This document shows positions 1-9,551 of a stretch of DNA of 64,000 nt, one piece after another (the stretch's first letter is position 1; every line of letters starts with the position of its first letter). Made by a program: the position numbers and the translations under genes. Below the pieces are notes generated by a model. That model saw only the letters and a list, made by a program, of their open reading frames with translations. It was not told where the DNA came from and did not search any database. Origin of the DNA: Sulfitobacter sp. (GTDB taxonomy: Bacteria > Pseudomonadota > Alphaproteobacteria > Rhodobacterales > Rhodobacteraceae). The DNA lies in NCBI GenBank assembly GCA_017854855.1, contig JAFMGZ010000017.1, positions 1-64,000 of the forward strand, given 5' to 3'.

Positions 1-21
1 ATAGATCGTGACCAAAAAAGG

Positions 22-36
22 TTAACCACCCGTTAC
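22..36. promoter_or_regulatory. CtrA-like box (TTAA-N7-TTAC)
   Basis: The sequence reads TTAA, seven bases, TTAC, one base off the alphaproteobacterial CtrA consensus TTAA-N7-TTAA. It lies just beyond the 3' end of sciP, so it could serve a gene to the left of the window or be chance. A single near-match is weak evidence; sciP itself encodes a CtrA antagonist, which makes the location suggestive. Confidence 0.3.
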
Positions 37-62
37 CGATGTTGCCTTTGTATCCTAGCAAC

Positions 63-341
63 CTAAGGTTGTCTATACTTTTGCAAAGCCGTCGCCTTGA
101 GCGCCGCTTCCCCATGTTCCGTGACAGCGCGTACCCACTCCAGAAATTCGTCCTCGCTGATCTGATATCGCTCCAGCGCTTCCGCCTGAGAGATCAGCCC
201 GTAGACCACCCCGCGCACCACAGCCGCCTTTCGAGAGGCCACCCAGCGCCGTGTCTTTGCGGGGGGCAAATCCGCCCTGCTCATCACGCTGCCGTCGGCA
301 AGGGTCACAGACCGAGGGCCATCGACTTTTTTCAGGTACAT
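63..341 (-). CDS. sciP: CtrA inhibitor SciP (DUF1153)
   Basis: Small (92 aa) DNA-binding/CtrA-binding protein that represses CtrA-activated transcription in the alphaproteobacterial cell cycle. The start at 341 (MYLKKVDGPRSV...) is chosen because the family begins this way; the longer reading frame upstream to 518 would add about 59 residues with no family resemblance and would overlap mnmA. Typical SciP segments are visible: SVTLADGSVMSRADLP near the N-terminus, then a helix-turn-helix-like region RRWVASRKAAVVRGV followed by ISQAEALERYQISEDEFLEWV. Length matches the family (about 90 aa). It is transcribed divergently from mnmA. Function comes from Caulobacter work on the family, not from this sequence alone. 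Confidence 0.9.
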   Translation of the reverse strand: MYLKKVDGPRSVTLADGSVMSRADLPPAKTRRWVASRKAAVVRGVVYGLISQAEALERYQISEDEFLEWVRAVTEHGEAALKATALQKYRQP

Positions 342-463
342 AGACACTATCCATTTATCCGTACGGTCGACACTTTGCGCAATCTGCCTTAACGCTGCAT
401 GAAGCTGCCCCTTGTGAGTAATTAGGATTTTCCTATATTCCCACGTAATGCCTCCCGGAGACC

Positions 464-1609
464 ATGATGCCGCTTGATCAGACCCCCCCGCTGAATTCCC
501 TTGGCTTTGCCAAGGCACCTGCCGATACCCGCGTGGTTGTGGCCATGTCCGGCGGCGTGGACAGTTCTGTCGTGGCCGCCATGCTGGCCGAAGAAGGGTA
601 TGACGTCGTGGGCGTCACCCTGCAGCTTTATGACCACGGGGCTGCCTTGGCGAAAAAAGGGGCCTGTTGCGCTGGCATCGACATCCATGATGCCCGCCGT
701 GTGGCCGAAGAAATGGGCTTTCCCCATTACGTTCTGGATTATGAGAATATCTTTCAGGATGCCGTGATCGACGAATTTGCCGACAGCTATCTGGGCGGGG
801 CCACGCCTGTGCCCTGCATCCGCTGCAATGAGCGGGTCAAGTTCAAGGACCTGCTGGAAACCGCCAAGGACCTTGAGGCCGATTGCATGGCAACGGGCCA
901 TTACATTCAACGCAAGATGGGCCCGCAGGGGCCTGAGCTGCATTCGGCTGCTGATGCAAGCCGGGATCAAAGCTATTTCCTGTTCTCCACCACGCCCGAC
1001 CAGCTGGATTATCTGCGGTTTCCGCTGGGCCATCTGCCATCCAAGGATGACACGCGCGCGCTGGCCGCCAAATACGGGCTCAGCGTGGCGATGAAGCCGG
1101 ACAGCCAGGACATCTGTTTTGTGCCCAACGGCGATTATGCCGCCGTGATCCGCAAACTGCGCCCCGAAGCCGCCGATCCGGGCAATATCGTCAACACGGA
1201 CGGGCAAATCCTGGCCCAACACGACGGTATCATCCACTACACCATCGGCCAACGCCGGGGTCTGGGGATCGGGGGGCTTGCCGATCCGCTTTACGTGGTG
1301 AAACTGGATGCCGACCGCAAGGAAGTTGTCGTGGGGCCAAAATCCATGTTGGCCACCCGCACCATTCCGGTCAAGGAGATCAACTGGCTTGGTGATGCGC
1401 CCCTGACCTCGCAGAGCGAATGGCCGATCGCGGTCAAGGTCCGTTCCACCCGGCCGCCGCGCGATGCGATTTTGCGGCCCATTACCGATACAACCGCCCA
1501 GGTGGAACTGCTGACACCAGAAGAAGGCGTATCACCGGGTCAGGCTTGTGTGTTCTATGATCCCGACAGCAGCCGTATCTTTGGCGGCGGCTGGATCCAC
1601 CGGGGTTAA
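464..1609 (+). CDS. mnmA: tRNA-specific 2-thiouridylase MnmA
   Basis: Cytoplasmic enzyme that adds sulfur at C2 of U34 in tRNA for Lys, Glu and Gln, using ATP and a persulfide relay. The protein is 381 aa, normal for the family. It has the ATP pyrophosphatase P-loop SGGVDSS at residues 29-35, the cysteine-containing [14 protein letters not shown] block, and the second catalytic cysteine in [12 protein letters not shown]. The C-terminal half carries the usual RRGLGIGG and beta-barrel segments. A GGAG sits at about 456-459, so translation may begin at 464 or at the adjacent ATG at 467; spacing slightly favours 467. The gene is convergent with lpxB, 37 bp away. Confidence 0.95.
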   Translation: MMPLDQTPPLNSLGFAKAPADTRVVVAMSGGVDSSVVAAMLAEEGYDVVGVTLQLYDHGAALAKKGACCAGIDIHDARRVAEEMGFPHYVLDYENIFQDAVIDEFADSYLGGATPVPCIRCNERVKFKDLLETAKDLEADCMATGHYIQRKMGPQGPELHSAADASRDQSYFLFSTTPDQLDYLRFPLGHLPSKDDTRALAAKYGLSVAMKPDSQDICFVPNGDYAAVIRKLRPEAADPGNIVNTDGQILAQHDGIIHYTIGQRRGLGIGGLADPLYVVKLDADRKEVVVGPKSMLATRTIPVKEINWLGDAPLTSQSEWPIAVKVRSTRPPRDAILRPITDTTAQVELLTPEEGVSPGQACVFYDPDSSRIFGGGWIHRG

Positions 1610-1646
1610 GACACGGCTGGCAACGGCGGCGGCAGAGGAAAGCGGC

Positions 1647-2798
1647 TCACAAACCGTCAAGCACCGCCTTTGCCGCGCGCAGGCCCGGTGCCTCACCGTC
1701 CTGCCCCAGCCGCGCCATCGTCAAGGCCATCGCGTCGTTTTGCGCCTGCGGGTCCGCCAGCACGCGCAGCACTTCTTCTGCGATGGGACCGGGACGGCAG
1801 TTGGCACCGATGTATTCGGGCACGGCGCGGGTCTCTGACACCAGATTGACGAGGGTGACAGTGTCCACCCGGACCATCCTGCCAATGATCTGTCGGCTGA
1901 GCCAGTTCATGTCATAGGCAATGACCATCGGCGTTTTTGCTGCGGCCAGTTCAAGCGATACCGTGCCAGAGGCCGCCAATGCCACATCCGCGGCGACAAA
2001 GGCGCTGCGTTTTTCGGCCATTGGATCAGCGACATTTGTGTCCAGCGGATTCAAGATCACCGGTGCCGGTGCCCAGTTCTGGGTCAAGCGGCGCACAGCG
2101 CCCACCACGGGTGCCGGTGCGGGGATCACGACCCGCAGGTCTGGCCGTTCCAGCTGCAAACGCGCCACGACCTGCTGGAATATCGGACCCAGTCGCGACA
2201 CTTCGCTCATGCGTGATCCGGGCAGCACCAACAAGACGGGCGCATCGCCGAGATCATGGGCCGCCCGAAAGGCTGCGGCCTCTTCGGGCGTGGCCACAGG
2301 TTCTGCCACCACCGGATGGCCGACAAAGTCGCAGCGCATGCCGGCGGCTTGCATATAGGGCGGCTCAAAGGGCAAAAGCGCCAGAACCTGATCAATGAAA
2401 CGGGCCATCTTCTCGGCCCTTCCGGGGCGCCAGGCCCAAACGGTCGGGGCCACGTAATGCACTGTTCTAATGGTGCTTTTTTCCTTTACCCTGCGCGCCA
2501 CACGCAGCGAAAAATCGGGGCTGTCTATGGTGATCAGCACATCTGGCTTCATGCGCAGCACAGCCTCTGCCGTCTCGTTGATCCGCGCCATCAAGGCCCG
2601 GTAGCGTGGCAGGATTTCGGCCAATCCCATCACGCTGAGTTCTGACATATCAAAGCGGCTTTGTAGTCCCTGGGCGGCCATTTCCAGACCGCCAATGCCC
2701 TCAAATTGCACATCGGGGCGCAATGTCTTGAGCCCTGCCATCAAGGCACCGCCCAGCTTGTCGCCAGAAGGCTCCCCGGCGAGGATGAATACCCTCAC
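1647..2798 (-). CDS. lpxB: Lipid-A-disaccharide synthase LpxB
   Basis: Peripheral inner-membrane glycosyltransferase (GT19) that joins UDP-2,3-diacylglucosamine and lipid X to form the lipid A disaccharide. The chosen GTG start at 2798 gives 383 aa beginning VRVFILAGEPSGDKLG, the conserved N-terminus; it has a good Shine-Dalgarno (GGAGGAGA) and overlaps the lpxI stop as GTGA. A longer frame reaching 2999 would run through lpxI and is rejected. Internal hallmarks include EGIGG, the donor-site VLPGSRMSEV, and SGTVSLELAAAKTPMVIAY. It is the last gene of the envelope operon, directly after the enzyme making its substrate. Confidence 0.95.
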   Translation of the reverse strand: MRVFILAGEPSGDKLGGALMAGLKTLRPDVQFEGIGGLEMAAQGLQSRFDMSELSVMGLAEILPRYRALMARINETAEAVLRMKPDVLITIDSPDFSLRVARRVKEKSTIRTVHYVAPTVWAWRPGRAEKMARFIDQVLALLPFEPPYMQAAGMRCDFVGHPVVAEPVATPEEAAAFRAAHDLGDAPVLLVLPGSRMSEVSRLGPIFQQVVARLQLERPDLRVVIPAPAPVVGAVRRLTQNWAPAPVILNPLDTNVADPMAEKRSAFVAADVALAASGTVSLELAAAKTPMVIAYDMNWLSRQIIGRMVRVDTVTLVNLVSETRAVPEYIGANCRPGPIAEEVLRVLADPQAQNDAMALTMARLGQDGEAPGLRAAKAVLDGL

Positions 2799-3595
2799 GC
2801 GTCTCCTCCGCGCCGCGACCACAGTACCAGACCATAGTGGTTTGCCAGTGCGGCACAGCGCTCGGCCTCCAGAATGATCACATCCCCCTCGTCCACGATG
2901 ACACCGGCCAAGCCTGCGGCATGGGCCGCCTCTATGGTGGCGGGACCGATGGTGGGCATGTCGATCTCGCGGATCTGACCTTGTTTGGGGCCCTTGCATA
3001 GAACCGCACGCATGTCGCGGGCCTTGGCAGGTAGGGTGGCCAGCAAATGATCCGTGCCGCCCATGGTTTCAACACCCAGCACCTGTTCGGCCCCGATCAC
3101 ACAGGCCTGACCGATATCCAGCGGCGCAAGCCCTGCCAGAACCGCCTCGCCCCGTGCCGCATCGCGGCGCATCTGCGCATCTGGCCATGTCTCTGACATG
3201 ACACCCTGCCGGGCCACCAGATCTGGCAAAAGCTGATCAGCACCGACGACGGTGAAACCGGTCTGCTCAAAGATGTCCTTGAGCACTTGCAAGGCACCGT
3301 TGTCGCCAGCGGCCAGCGCCTTTTGGAACAGCGGTACCAATGCCATCGTTTCGCTGTCCAGCTTGGTCGGGTCCAGCGCCGGGCGGTCAATCCCACCACA
3401 AAAACAAACCTGCGTGATGCCGCGCTCACCCAGCTGCACCAGCAAAGTGCCCAATGTCTCAAGCCGGAAGGTAAGGTCCACCGCCAGCGCGTCGGGCAGC
3501 ATGCCCTCGTAACCACAGACCAACGGCGCAACGTCCTGCGCACCTGCGACCTCAGCGGGCAAACGCCCGCGCCCTGCTATCAGCGCCAGCGTCAT
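2795..3595 (-). CDS. lpxI: UDP-2,3-diacylglucosamine pyrophosphatase LpxI (DUF1009)
   Basis: Hydrolyses UDP-2,3-diacylglucosamine to lipid X and UMP, the fourth lipid A step; LpxI is the alphaproteobacterial replacement of LpxH. The protein is 266 aa, as expected. Visible family segments are [17 protein letters not shown] at the N-terminus, VCFCGGIDRP, and the C-terminal DMPTIGPATIEAAHAAGLAGV block. It sits between lpxA and lpxB with 4-nt overlaps on both sides, which implies translational coupling and fits its place in the pathway. Confidence 0.93.
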   Translation of the reverse strand: MTLALIAGRGRLPAEVAGAQDVAPLVCGYEGMLPDALAVDLTFRLETLGTLLVQLGERGITQVCFCGGIDRPALDPTKLDSETMALVPLFQKALAAGDNGALQVLKDIFEQTGFTVVGADQLLPDLVARQGVMSETWPDAQMRRDAARGEAVLAGLAPLDIGQACVIGAEQVLGVETMGGTDHLLATLPAKARDMRAVLCKGPKQGQIREIDMPTIGPATIEAAHAAGLAGVIVDEGDVIILEAERCAALANHYGLVLWSRRGGDA

Positions 3596-4374
3596 TTCGG
3601 CGTCAGGAAATGGCGCCCGGTATCGGACATGACAAAATCAACCATCTGGCGCACATAGTCGCTTTCGGTTTCTTCCCCCAACCGTTGGGCGCGGTCATGA
3701 AAGGTGCCATCGCCCTGGGCCAGCATCTGAAACGCGGCGCGCAGGGCGGTGATGTCGCTGCGCGCCACACCCCGGCGTTTGAGACCGACAAGGTTCAACC
3801 CGTCCAATTCCCCCCTTGGGGCCTGTACCAGACCGTATGGGATCACGTCATTGGTCACCATGGTCACGGCACCGATGATGGCACCTTGCCCGATGCGGAC
3901 AAATTGGTGGATGCCGGACAGACCGCCGATGATCACATCATCCTCAATCACACAATGCCCTGCAACCGCCGCAGAATTCACCACGATCACCCGGTCGCCC
4001 ACAAGCGCGTCATGGGCAATATGGCAGCCCGCCATGAACAGCCCGTCATCGCCCACCCGCGTGACCCCACCGCCACCTTCGGTGCCACAGTTCATTGTGA
4101 CATGTTCGCGGATGCGGTTGCGCTTGCCGATTTGCAGTTTGCTGGCCTCGCCCTTGAACTTCAGGTCCTGAGGGATTTCACCGATCACCGAAAAGGAGAA
4201 GATCACCGTCCCCTCTCCGATTTCGGTCTGACCGCTGACAACCACATGGGATCGCAGTTCAACCCCGGCATGCAAGACGACCTGTGGGCCTATGACACAA
4301 AACGGACCAACCTTGGCAGTCGGATCAATCCGGGCCCCATCCTCGATCACAGCTGAGGGGTGGATATTGCTCAT
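3592..4374 (-). CDS. lpxA: UDP-N-acetylglucosamine acyltransferase LpxA
   Basis: Catalyses the first lipid A step, transferring a 3-hydroxyacyl chain from ACP to the 3-OH of UDP-GlcNAc. The 260-residue protein has the left-handed beta-helix of hexapeptide repeats from the start ([21 protein letters not shown]) and the catalytic-histidine segment [15 protein letters not shown] helical C-terminal region follows. Length equals the family norm. It overlaps fabZ upstream and lpxI downstream by 4 nt each. Confidence 0.96.
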   Translation of the reverse strand: MSNIHPSAVIEDGARIDPTAKVGPFCVIGPQVVLHAGVELRSHVVVSGQTEIGEGTVIFSFSVIGEIPQDLKFKGEASKLQIGKRNRIREHVTMNCGTEGGGGVTRVGDDGLFMAGCHIAHDALVGDRVIVVNSAAVAGHCVIEDDVIIGGLSGIHQFVRIGQGAIIGAVTMVTNDVIPYGLVQAPRGELDGLNLVGLKRRGVARSDITALRAAFQMLAQGDGTFHDRAQRLGEETESDYVRQMVDFVMSDTGRHFLTPK

Positions 4375-4832
4375 TTGGGCAGATCCAGCATGGCCATGAA
4401 TTCCGCCTCGGCGGCCATTTCGCCGTCCACCGTTGCCACGCCTGAGAATTTCCAGATCTTGCCACCGGCCTTGCCACGCAGGGTCTTGAGATCCATGCGC
4501 AGCACGTCGCCGGGCACGACCTTGCGGCGGAACTTACAATTGTCGATCGACATGAAGTAGATCAGCATATCCTTGTCCACCTGATCCAATGCCACGCCGA
4601 CCATCACACCTGCGGTCTGTGCCATCGCCTCAACAATCGTGACGCCGGGCATGATCGGGGTGCCGGGAAAATGGCCCTGGAAATGCGGCTCGTTCATGGT
4701 GACGTTCTTGTACCCGACGGCAGACTCGGTGCCGTTGATCTCTTCGACCTTGTCGACCAGAAGGAACGGATAACGATGTGGCAGAATCCGCTGGATCATC
4801 TGGATGTCAGCGCGTTTTGTCTCTTGGCTCAT
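4371..4832 (-). CDS. fabZ: 3-hydroxyacyl-ACP dehydratase FabZ
   Basis: Hot-dog-fold dehydratase of fatty acid synthesis (3-hydroxyacyl-ACP to trans-2-enoyl-ACP). It competes with LpxA for the same acyl-ACP, which explains their linkage. The 153-residue protein carries the catalytic histidine in [13 protein letters not shown] and the glutamate in [10 protein letters not shown], plus [10 protein letters not shown]. There is a 69-bp gap to skp upstream. Confidence 0.96.
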   Translation of the reverse strand: MSQETKRADIQMIQRILPHRYPFLLVDKVEEINGTESAVGYKNVTMNEPHFQGHFPGTPIMPGVTIVEAMAQTAGVMVGVALDQVDKDMLIYFMSIDNCKFRRKVVPGDVLRMDLKTLRGKAGGKIWKFSGVATVDGEMAAEAEFMAMLDLPK

Positions 4833-4901
4833 TCGGTATCCTTTGAGGTAACTACTGGTCGTTACGGGCTATCAATTTCAAGCCAGACGGGCAAGCGATG
4901 C

Positions 4902-5459
4902 TCAGTCTGACCCGCTGCCCAATGTTTCATCCAGTAACTGGATGGCATTATCCGTGATCTCGATTGCGGTGGAGCTGACAAAGACCGAACGCCGCTCCAG
5001 GATCACGCCGGCATCCGCATCGCGCATCAGCTGTTCCAATACGGGGGCCGCAGCTTTGAGGAAAACCTCGCGTTCCTTGCCCAGCAGATCATTGATCGCG
5101 CGGCCCTTGGCCGCCTGCGCCTGCCGGGTTTTCTGCACCTTTTCGTCAAAGGCATTGGCCAGGGCGCGGAATTCTTCGGCACTCAGGGTGCCGCGCAATT
5201 CGGTCAGCTGTTTTTCTTCTGCTTCAAGCTCTGCCTCGATCCGACGGTTTTCCGCCGTCAGTTCGGCACCTTTTTCTTCGATCTCCTTGGCCACGCGGCG
5301 GCCAAAGGCGCTTTCCAGAAACAAGCGTTCTGAATCGATGGTCAGCACTGCGCTGATCACCGAACCGCGGTCCAGCACAGGCCCCTGCTGGGCCAATGCC
5401 GGCGGGCTGAAGCTGCCCAGGATCAGTGCTATTCCGCCAATCAGCGCGCCGCGCGCCAT
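4902..5459 (-). CDS. skp: Periplasmic OmpH/Skp family chaperone
   Basis: Predicted periplasmic holdase for unfolded outer membrane proteins on the way to BamA. The start at 5459 (MARGALIGGIALILG...) lies four bases after the bamA stop and gives 185 aa with a signal peptide ending near PPALAQ. The longer reading frame to 5519 would overlap bamA. The centre (roughly residues 55-125) is charged and heptad-like (EKGAELTAENRRIEAELEAE, QLTELRGTLSAEEF), the coiled-coil tentacles of Skp. Placement directly after bamA is the usual arrangement. Confidence 0.88.
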   Translation of the reverse strand: MARGALIGGIALILGSFSPPALAQQGPVLDRGSVISAVLTIDSERLFLESAFGRRVAKEIEEKGAELTAENRRIEAELEAEEKQLTELRGTLSAEEFRALANAFDEKVQKTRQAQAAKGRAINDLLGKEREVFLKAAAPVLEQLMRDADAGVILERRSVFVSSTAIEITDNAIQLLDETLGSGSD

Positions 5460-5463
5460 GACA

Positions 5464-7821
5464 TCAGAACTCCGTGCGCAGGGTGACCTCAAAGGATTGT
5501 TCTTTGTCAAAGGTCTCACTTTTCAAAGCCTTGGAGACGTTGAACTGAAGTGGCCCCAATGGGGTCTCCCAGAACAGGGACAGGCCAACCACATGCCGGA
5601 AAGAGCCGGATTCGCCCAAAACGCTGCCGCCGTTCAAATTGACATCAGACAGATCCCAAAGGTTGCCCACATCATAGAACACGCCGCCCGAAATGCCGTA
5701 TTCCTCAGGCAGGCCCAGTGGGAATTCAGCCTCAAACCGGGCCGCCACATAAAAGTTGCCGCCCAGCGGATCATTGACCGTGCCACTGACGTCGCGCGGG
5801 CCGATGCCGCCGGGTTCAAATCCGCGGATCACCGATGGGCCAATCATGAAACGGTCCGTCACCCGGTTGTTCCCGCTGCGCCAAGCCAGGGCACCGCCCT
5901 CAAGGCTGGCACGCAGGGTGACTTCTTCGTTAAACACACGCTTTTCGCCGGTGACCTTTGCAACCGTCTTGATGTATTTGCTGTCGCCGCCCAATCCGGC
6001 AAAATCCTGGCTGAATTGCACCAGAACCCCGGATGTCGGGTCAAGGCCCGAGCGGCGGGTGTCATAGGTATATTCATAGCCCAGAGCCGATGAAATCTGC
6101 GCCCCTGAGGCAATATCATCTGCAATGGTCAGGCCATTCTCAATGGGATCGCGCTGCAGCAGTTCAACCTGCTGCGCTGTGTAGCGCAGGGACAGACGGC
6201 CATTTTCACTGACCGGAAAGCTGAGTGATGGCTGAACAAGCAGCTGATTGGTATCAAAGGACGAAAAGGATGAATTCGCCTCGGAGTAGTCGATATTCAG
6301 ACCAAAGGCGAGGTCGCGGCCCAACAGGTTTGGCTCAACAAAGTTGATGCCATAGCGCGTGGCCTCTTCAGCTGTTGAAATTGACAGCGCCAATTTCTGC
6401 CCCCGACCAAGGAAATTTTCCTCGGCAAAGCTGATGGCGACGCCAAAGCCGTCGTTATTCGAAAACGATCCGCCAAAGTTCAGGGAACCTGTTGGCTTTT
6501 CCTCGACATTGACGTCGATCACGACCTGTTCGCCGCTGCTGCCGTCGCGCGCATTGACTTCGGCGGTCTCAAAGTAGTTCAGGGCGCGAATGCGTTCGGC
6601 GGCCTGGCGGATTTCGCGTGGATTAAAGGGATCGCCCTCAACGCTGTTGATCTGTCCTCGGATCACCCGGTCCAGCGTGGTTGTGTTGCCCTCGATATCG
6701 ATCCGTTCAACAAAAACGCGCGGTCCGCGGGTGATCACATAGGTCACATCCAACGTCAGGTCGCGCTCGTTCCGCTCAATCCTTGGTTCAACGCGCATGA
6801 AATCAACGCCGTCACGGATCGCTTGACGCTCAAGCCTTGAAATATCGTTTTCCACCGCCGTCGGGGAATATACCTTGCCTGAACGCACCTTGATGATCTT
6901 GCGGTAGGCATCCGCATCCACATTTGGCATTTCAGAGACCAGGCTGACCTCACCAAATTTGAACTGCTGGCCTTCCACGATGTTGTAGGACACAAAGAAC
7001 CCGTCGCGTTCTTCGGTAAGCTCACCGTTTACGGCAGTGGTGCGCATATCGACATAGCCACGCGACAGATAGAAATCGCGCAGCATTTGTTTATCCGCTT
7101 CGACACGGCCTTCGACAAATGTGTCGCGGCGCACCAGCCGGCGGAAAAAGCCCGCCTGTTTGGTGCCCAGCACCCGGCGCAGACGCCGGTCAGAGAATTT
7201 GCGGTTGCCGACAAAGCTCAGGCGTTCCACCTCGACATTGTCGCCCTCAAAGATTTCAAACACCAGATTGACGCGGTTCTGGTTCAGCTTGATGATGCGC
7301 GGCTGCACTCGGGCTGCGATGCGGCCTTCGGAAGTATAGGCTTCAGCGATCGCTGCCGCATCTGCCTCTGCCTGCGCGGGGTTGAAAACGCGACGCTCTG
7401 TCGATCCGACCAGCAAGGCAAGCTGTTCGTTCTTGATCCGGCGGTTCCCCTCAAAGGTGACGCGGTTCAGCGTCGGAAGCTCAACCACATTGATAACAAG
7501 GGTGCCACCGCGCGGTTCAATCGCCACCGTTTCGAACAAACCAGAGCTTTGCAATTTCTGATATGCATCGTTCAACTGGCCGCCCGACACGGGTTGGCCG
7601 CGTGTGATTCCTGCCTGACGCAGGATCGCACTGTCCCCGATCCGTTCGTTACCGTTGATCTGGACCGTGTTGAATTGATACTGCTGTGCCGCAGCCTGGC
7701 CCGCAGGTGCCAACCAAGCCACTGATAACAATGCGCAAACACAGGTGCCTCTCATGAGGTTGCCAAATGTCGGTGCTTTCGCTCGCGATGAAGGCAGATC
7801 TGCCTTTGCGTTCAGTCCCAT
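5464..7821 (-). CDS. bamA: Outer membrane protein assembly factor BamA
   Basis: Central beta-barrel of the BAM complex that inserts outer membrane proteins. It is 785 aa with an N-terminal signal peptide (hydrophobic ALLSVAWLAPAGQAAAQ). Five POTRA domains follow, starting at QYQFNTVQINGNERIGDSAI and including the VERLSFVGNRKF and VERIDIEGNTTT repeats, then the Omp85 barrel from about residue 440. The conserved FMIGPSVIRGFEPGGIGPRD segment (VRGF-type loop 6 motif) and a terminal phenylalanine (LRTEF) are present. An alternative start 66 nt downstream (7755) would shorten only the pre-signal region; neither start has a strong ribosome site. Confidence 0.95.
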   Translation of the reverse strand: MGLNAKADLPSSRAKAPTFGNLMRGTCVCALLSVAWLAPAGQAAAQQYQFNTVQINGNERIGDSAILRQAGITRGQPVSGGQLNDAYQKLQSSGLFETVAIEPRGGTLVINVVELPTLNRVTFEGNRRIKNEQLALLVGSTERRVFNPAQAEADAAAIAEAYTSEGRIAARVQPRIIKLNQNRVNLVFEIFEGDNVEVERLSFVGNRKFSDRRLRRVLGTKQAGFFRRLVRRDTFVEGRVEADKQMLRDFYLSRGYVDMRTTAVNGELTEERDGFFVSYNIVEGQQFKFGEVSLVSEMPNVDADAYRKIIKVRSGKVYSPTAVENDISRLERQAIRDGVDFMRVEPRIERNERDLTLDVTYVITRGPRVFVERIDIEGNTTTLDRVIRGQINSVEGDPFNPREIRQAAERIRALNYFETAEVNARDGSSGEQVVIDVNVEEKPTGSLNFGGSFSNNDGFGVAISFAEENFLGRGQKLALSISTAEEATRYGINFVEPNLLGRDLAFGLNIDYSEANSSFSSFDTNQLLVQPSLSFPVSENGRLSLRYTAQQVELLQRDPIENGLTIADDIASGAQISSALGYEYTYDTRRSGLDPTSGVLVQFSQDFAGLGGDSKYIKTVAKVTGEKRVFNEEVTLRASLEGGALAWRSGNNRVTDRFMIGPSVIRGFEPGGIGPRDVSGTVNDPLGGNFYVAARFEAEFPLGLPEEYGISGGVFYDVGNLWDLSDVNLNGGSVLGESGSFRHVVGLSLFWETPLGPLQFNVSKALKSETFDKEQSFEVTLRTEF

Positions 7822-7962
7822 GGTATCAACCCAATCTTTAGACTTCGTTGACGTCCTGAGTACGCAGATTGGGTCTGATTGTCAAAACCAAGACGCGGAA
7901 AAATGCACCACATCATGCAGTGCATTTCAACCATGGAACAGGATGCTGTGTCTGGGGGCGAT

Positions 7963-8088
7963 TTACATCGTGCCGATAAAGGATCCGGCCATCAGCGCCA
8001 AGACAATCGTGCCGATGTACAAGACGCGGTCCCAGTTGAGATCAATCAACAAGCCAAGTCCGGTGTAAGAGGTCTGCATCGTTTGCAT
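7963..8088 (-). CDS. 41-residue membrane microprotein, unknown function
   Basis: I found this by reading the roughly 380-bp gap between rseP and bamA. ATG at 8088, stop TAA at 7963. The product starts MQTMQTSYTGLGLLIDLNWD, followed by RVLYIGTIVLALMAGSFIGTM. The second half is one hydrophobic helix long enough to cross the membrane, preceded by an amphipathic, Asp/Asn/Trp-containing segment. A purine-rich AGGGA lies about 8 nt before the ATG; a second in-frame ATG at 8079 is possible. It lies inside the envelope operon on the same strand. From memory, similar short proteins with an LGLLIDLNWDR-like core occur in related bacteria, but I cannot confirm that here. No function is known to me; an envelope-assembly role is only inference from position. 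Confidence 0.6.
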   Translation of the reverse strand: MQTMQTSYTGLGLLIDLNWDRVLYIGTIVLALMAGSFIGTM

Positions 8089-8200
8089 CACAAATTCCCT
8101 GTTTCTCTAAACAAGGAATACCTGCTGATTGAGGCACGTTTTTGACCAATTATGGCAATTTCAAGATCATTGTTCGATCCGGACTTAAACACGCACGATA

Positions 8201-9547
8201 TCAGGGACAGAACAGGTCATTCCCCAGGGCAAAGATCATCAAGGACAGCACCAGCGCCAGACCGATGCTCATCAACACACGCAGCGCCTTGTCGCTGGGT
8301 GGTTTTCCGGTCACCGCCTCATAGGCGTAAAAGGTCAGATGGCCCCCGTCCAATGCGGGCACGGGAAACAGGTTCAACAGCCCCACAGCAGTGCTGAGCA
8401 CGGCGATGAAGTAGATGAAGGACTGCGCACCCTGGCTTGCCATCGCACCAGAGGCCTGCGCGATGCCCACAGGACCGCTGAGGTTACAGGTGCTGATATT
8501 GCCCACGATCATCTCGCGCAGCCCAGAGATGGAGCCGGTGATGATGCGCCAGGTGTTTTCCACCCCGCCCTGCAAGGCGGCACCTATACTGGGGGTGTCG
8601 GTCGCCGCCTCAAAGGCCAGCCCGCCCGCGATGCCAATCCGCAACGCCCGTTTAAACGTGCCATCGGCTTGCGGTTCATCCACCTGTTTGGGCGTCATGG
8701 TAAAGTTCAGCGTCTCGCCATCGCGCCAGACCTCAAGATCCAGGGGCGCGCCATCCGACGCCTCCACTGCCGTCTTGAGCTGCGAAAAGGCATAGATCGG
8801 GCTGCCGTTGATCCCCGTGATCACGTCATCGGCACGCAGCCCGGCCTCGATCGCTGCGGATTGCGGCACCACCTGAAGCACAACAGGGGGCAAAAAGAAC
8901 GGCCCCTCAACGCTCATCTCGCGGCCATCGCGGCGCACGTCATAGGTCAGGCTGGGACCAACCGGCAGCGTCTCCAGAAAGGCGCTGTAGGCCGCGTCAT
9001 CCTTGGGGATCGCCGTGCCGCCAAAGCCCAGCACCTCATCGCCTGCCTGCAGCTCAAGTTGGCCTTGGGGTAATGGGCGTATGTCGCCGACGGTCAAAGG
9101 GTCGCGGGCCACGCCCGAGGTATAGGCGATGGCGAAAAAGACGATGATCGACATGGCGAAATTGAACGCAGGTCCCGCAGCGACGGTCAGTGCGCGTGCC
9201 CAAAGGGGTGCCCCATGCATGGTATGGCGGGCAGCCTCCGGGTCATCCGCAACGGCGGCCATCACGGCTTCGTCCTTGCCCGATGCGGCGTTGGCGTCGC
9301 CTGCGAATTTCACATATCCGCCAAAGGGCAGCAAAGCGATTTGCCATTGGGTGCCGTGTTTGTCGATGCCAGACCATAGCACCGGGCCAAAGCCCAGGCT
9401 GAACACATCCGCCTTGATCCCGCACCAGCGTCCGACAATGTAATGCCCGTATTCATGGATCGCCACGATGACCGACAAGGCGATGATAAACGCCAGCAAT
9501 GTCCAGATCAGCCCGCCAAACTGCGGTATCAGTCCTACAATATCCAA
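8201..9547 (-). CDS. rseP: Site-2 metalloprotease RseP
   Basis: Inner-membrane zinc protease that cleaves anti-sigma factors and signal-peptide remnants within the bilayer. The 448-residue protein has the zinc motif HEYGH at residues 31-35 in the first transmembrane helix and LFPVPALDGGH near the C-terminus (third zinc ligand). Two PDZ-like regions lie between, the second being AAIEAGLRADDVITGINGSP. Length matches the family. The position dxr-rseP-bamA is conserved in proteobacteria, so its stress signalling is linked physically to the genes of outer membrane assembly. Confidence 0.95.
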   Translation of the reverse strand: MDIVGLIPQFGGLIWTLLAFIIALSVIVAIHEYGHYIVGRWCGIKADVFSLGFGPVLWSGIDKHGTQWQIALLPFGGYVKFAGDANAASGKDEAVMAAVADDPEAARHTMHGAPLWARALTVAAGPAFNFAMSIIVFFAIAYTSGVARDPLTVGDIRPLPQGQLELQAGDEVLGFGGTAIPKDDAAYSAFLETLPVGPSLTYDVRRDGREMSVEGPFFLPPVVLQVVPQSAAIEAGLRADDVITGINGSPIYAFSQLKTAVEASDGAPLDLEVWRDGETLNFTMTPKQVDEPQADGTFKRALRIGIAGGLAFEAATDTPSIGAALQGGVENTWRIITGSISGLREMIVGNISTCNLSGPVGIAQASGAMASQGAQSFIYFIAVLSTAVGLLNLFPVPALDGGHLTFYAYEAVTGKPPSDKALRVLMSIGLALVLSLMIFALGNDLFCP

Positions 9548-9551
9548 AACG

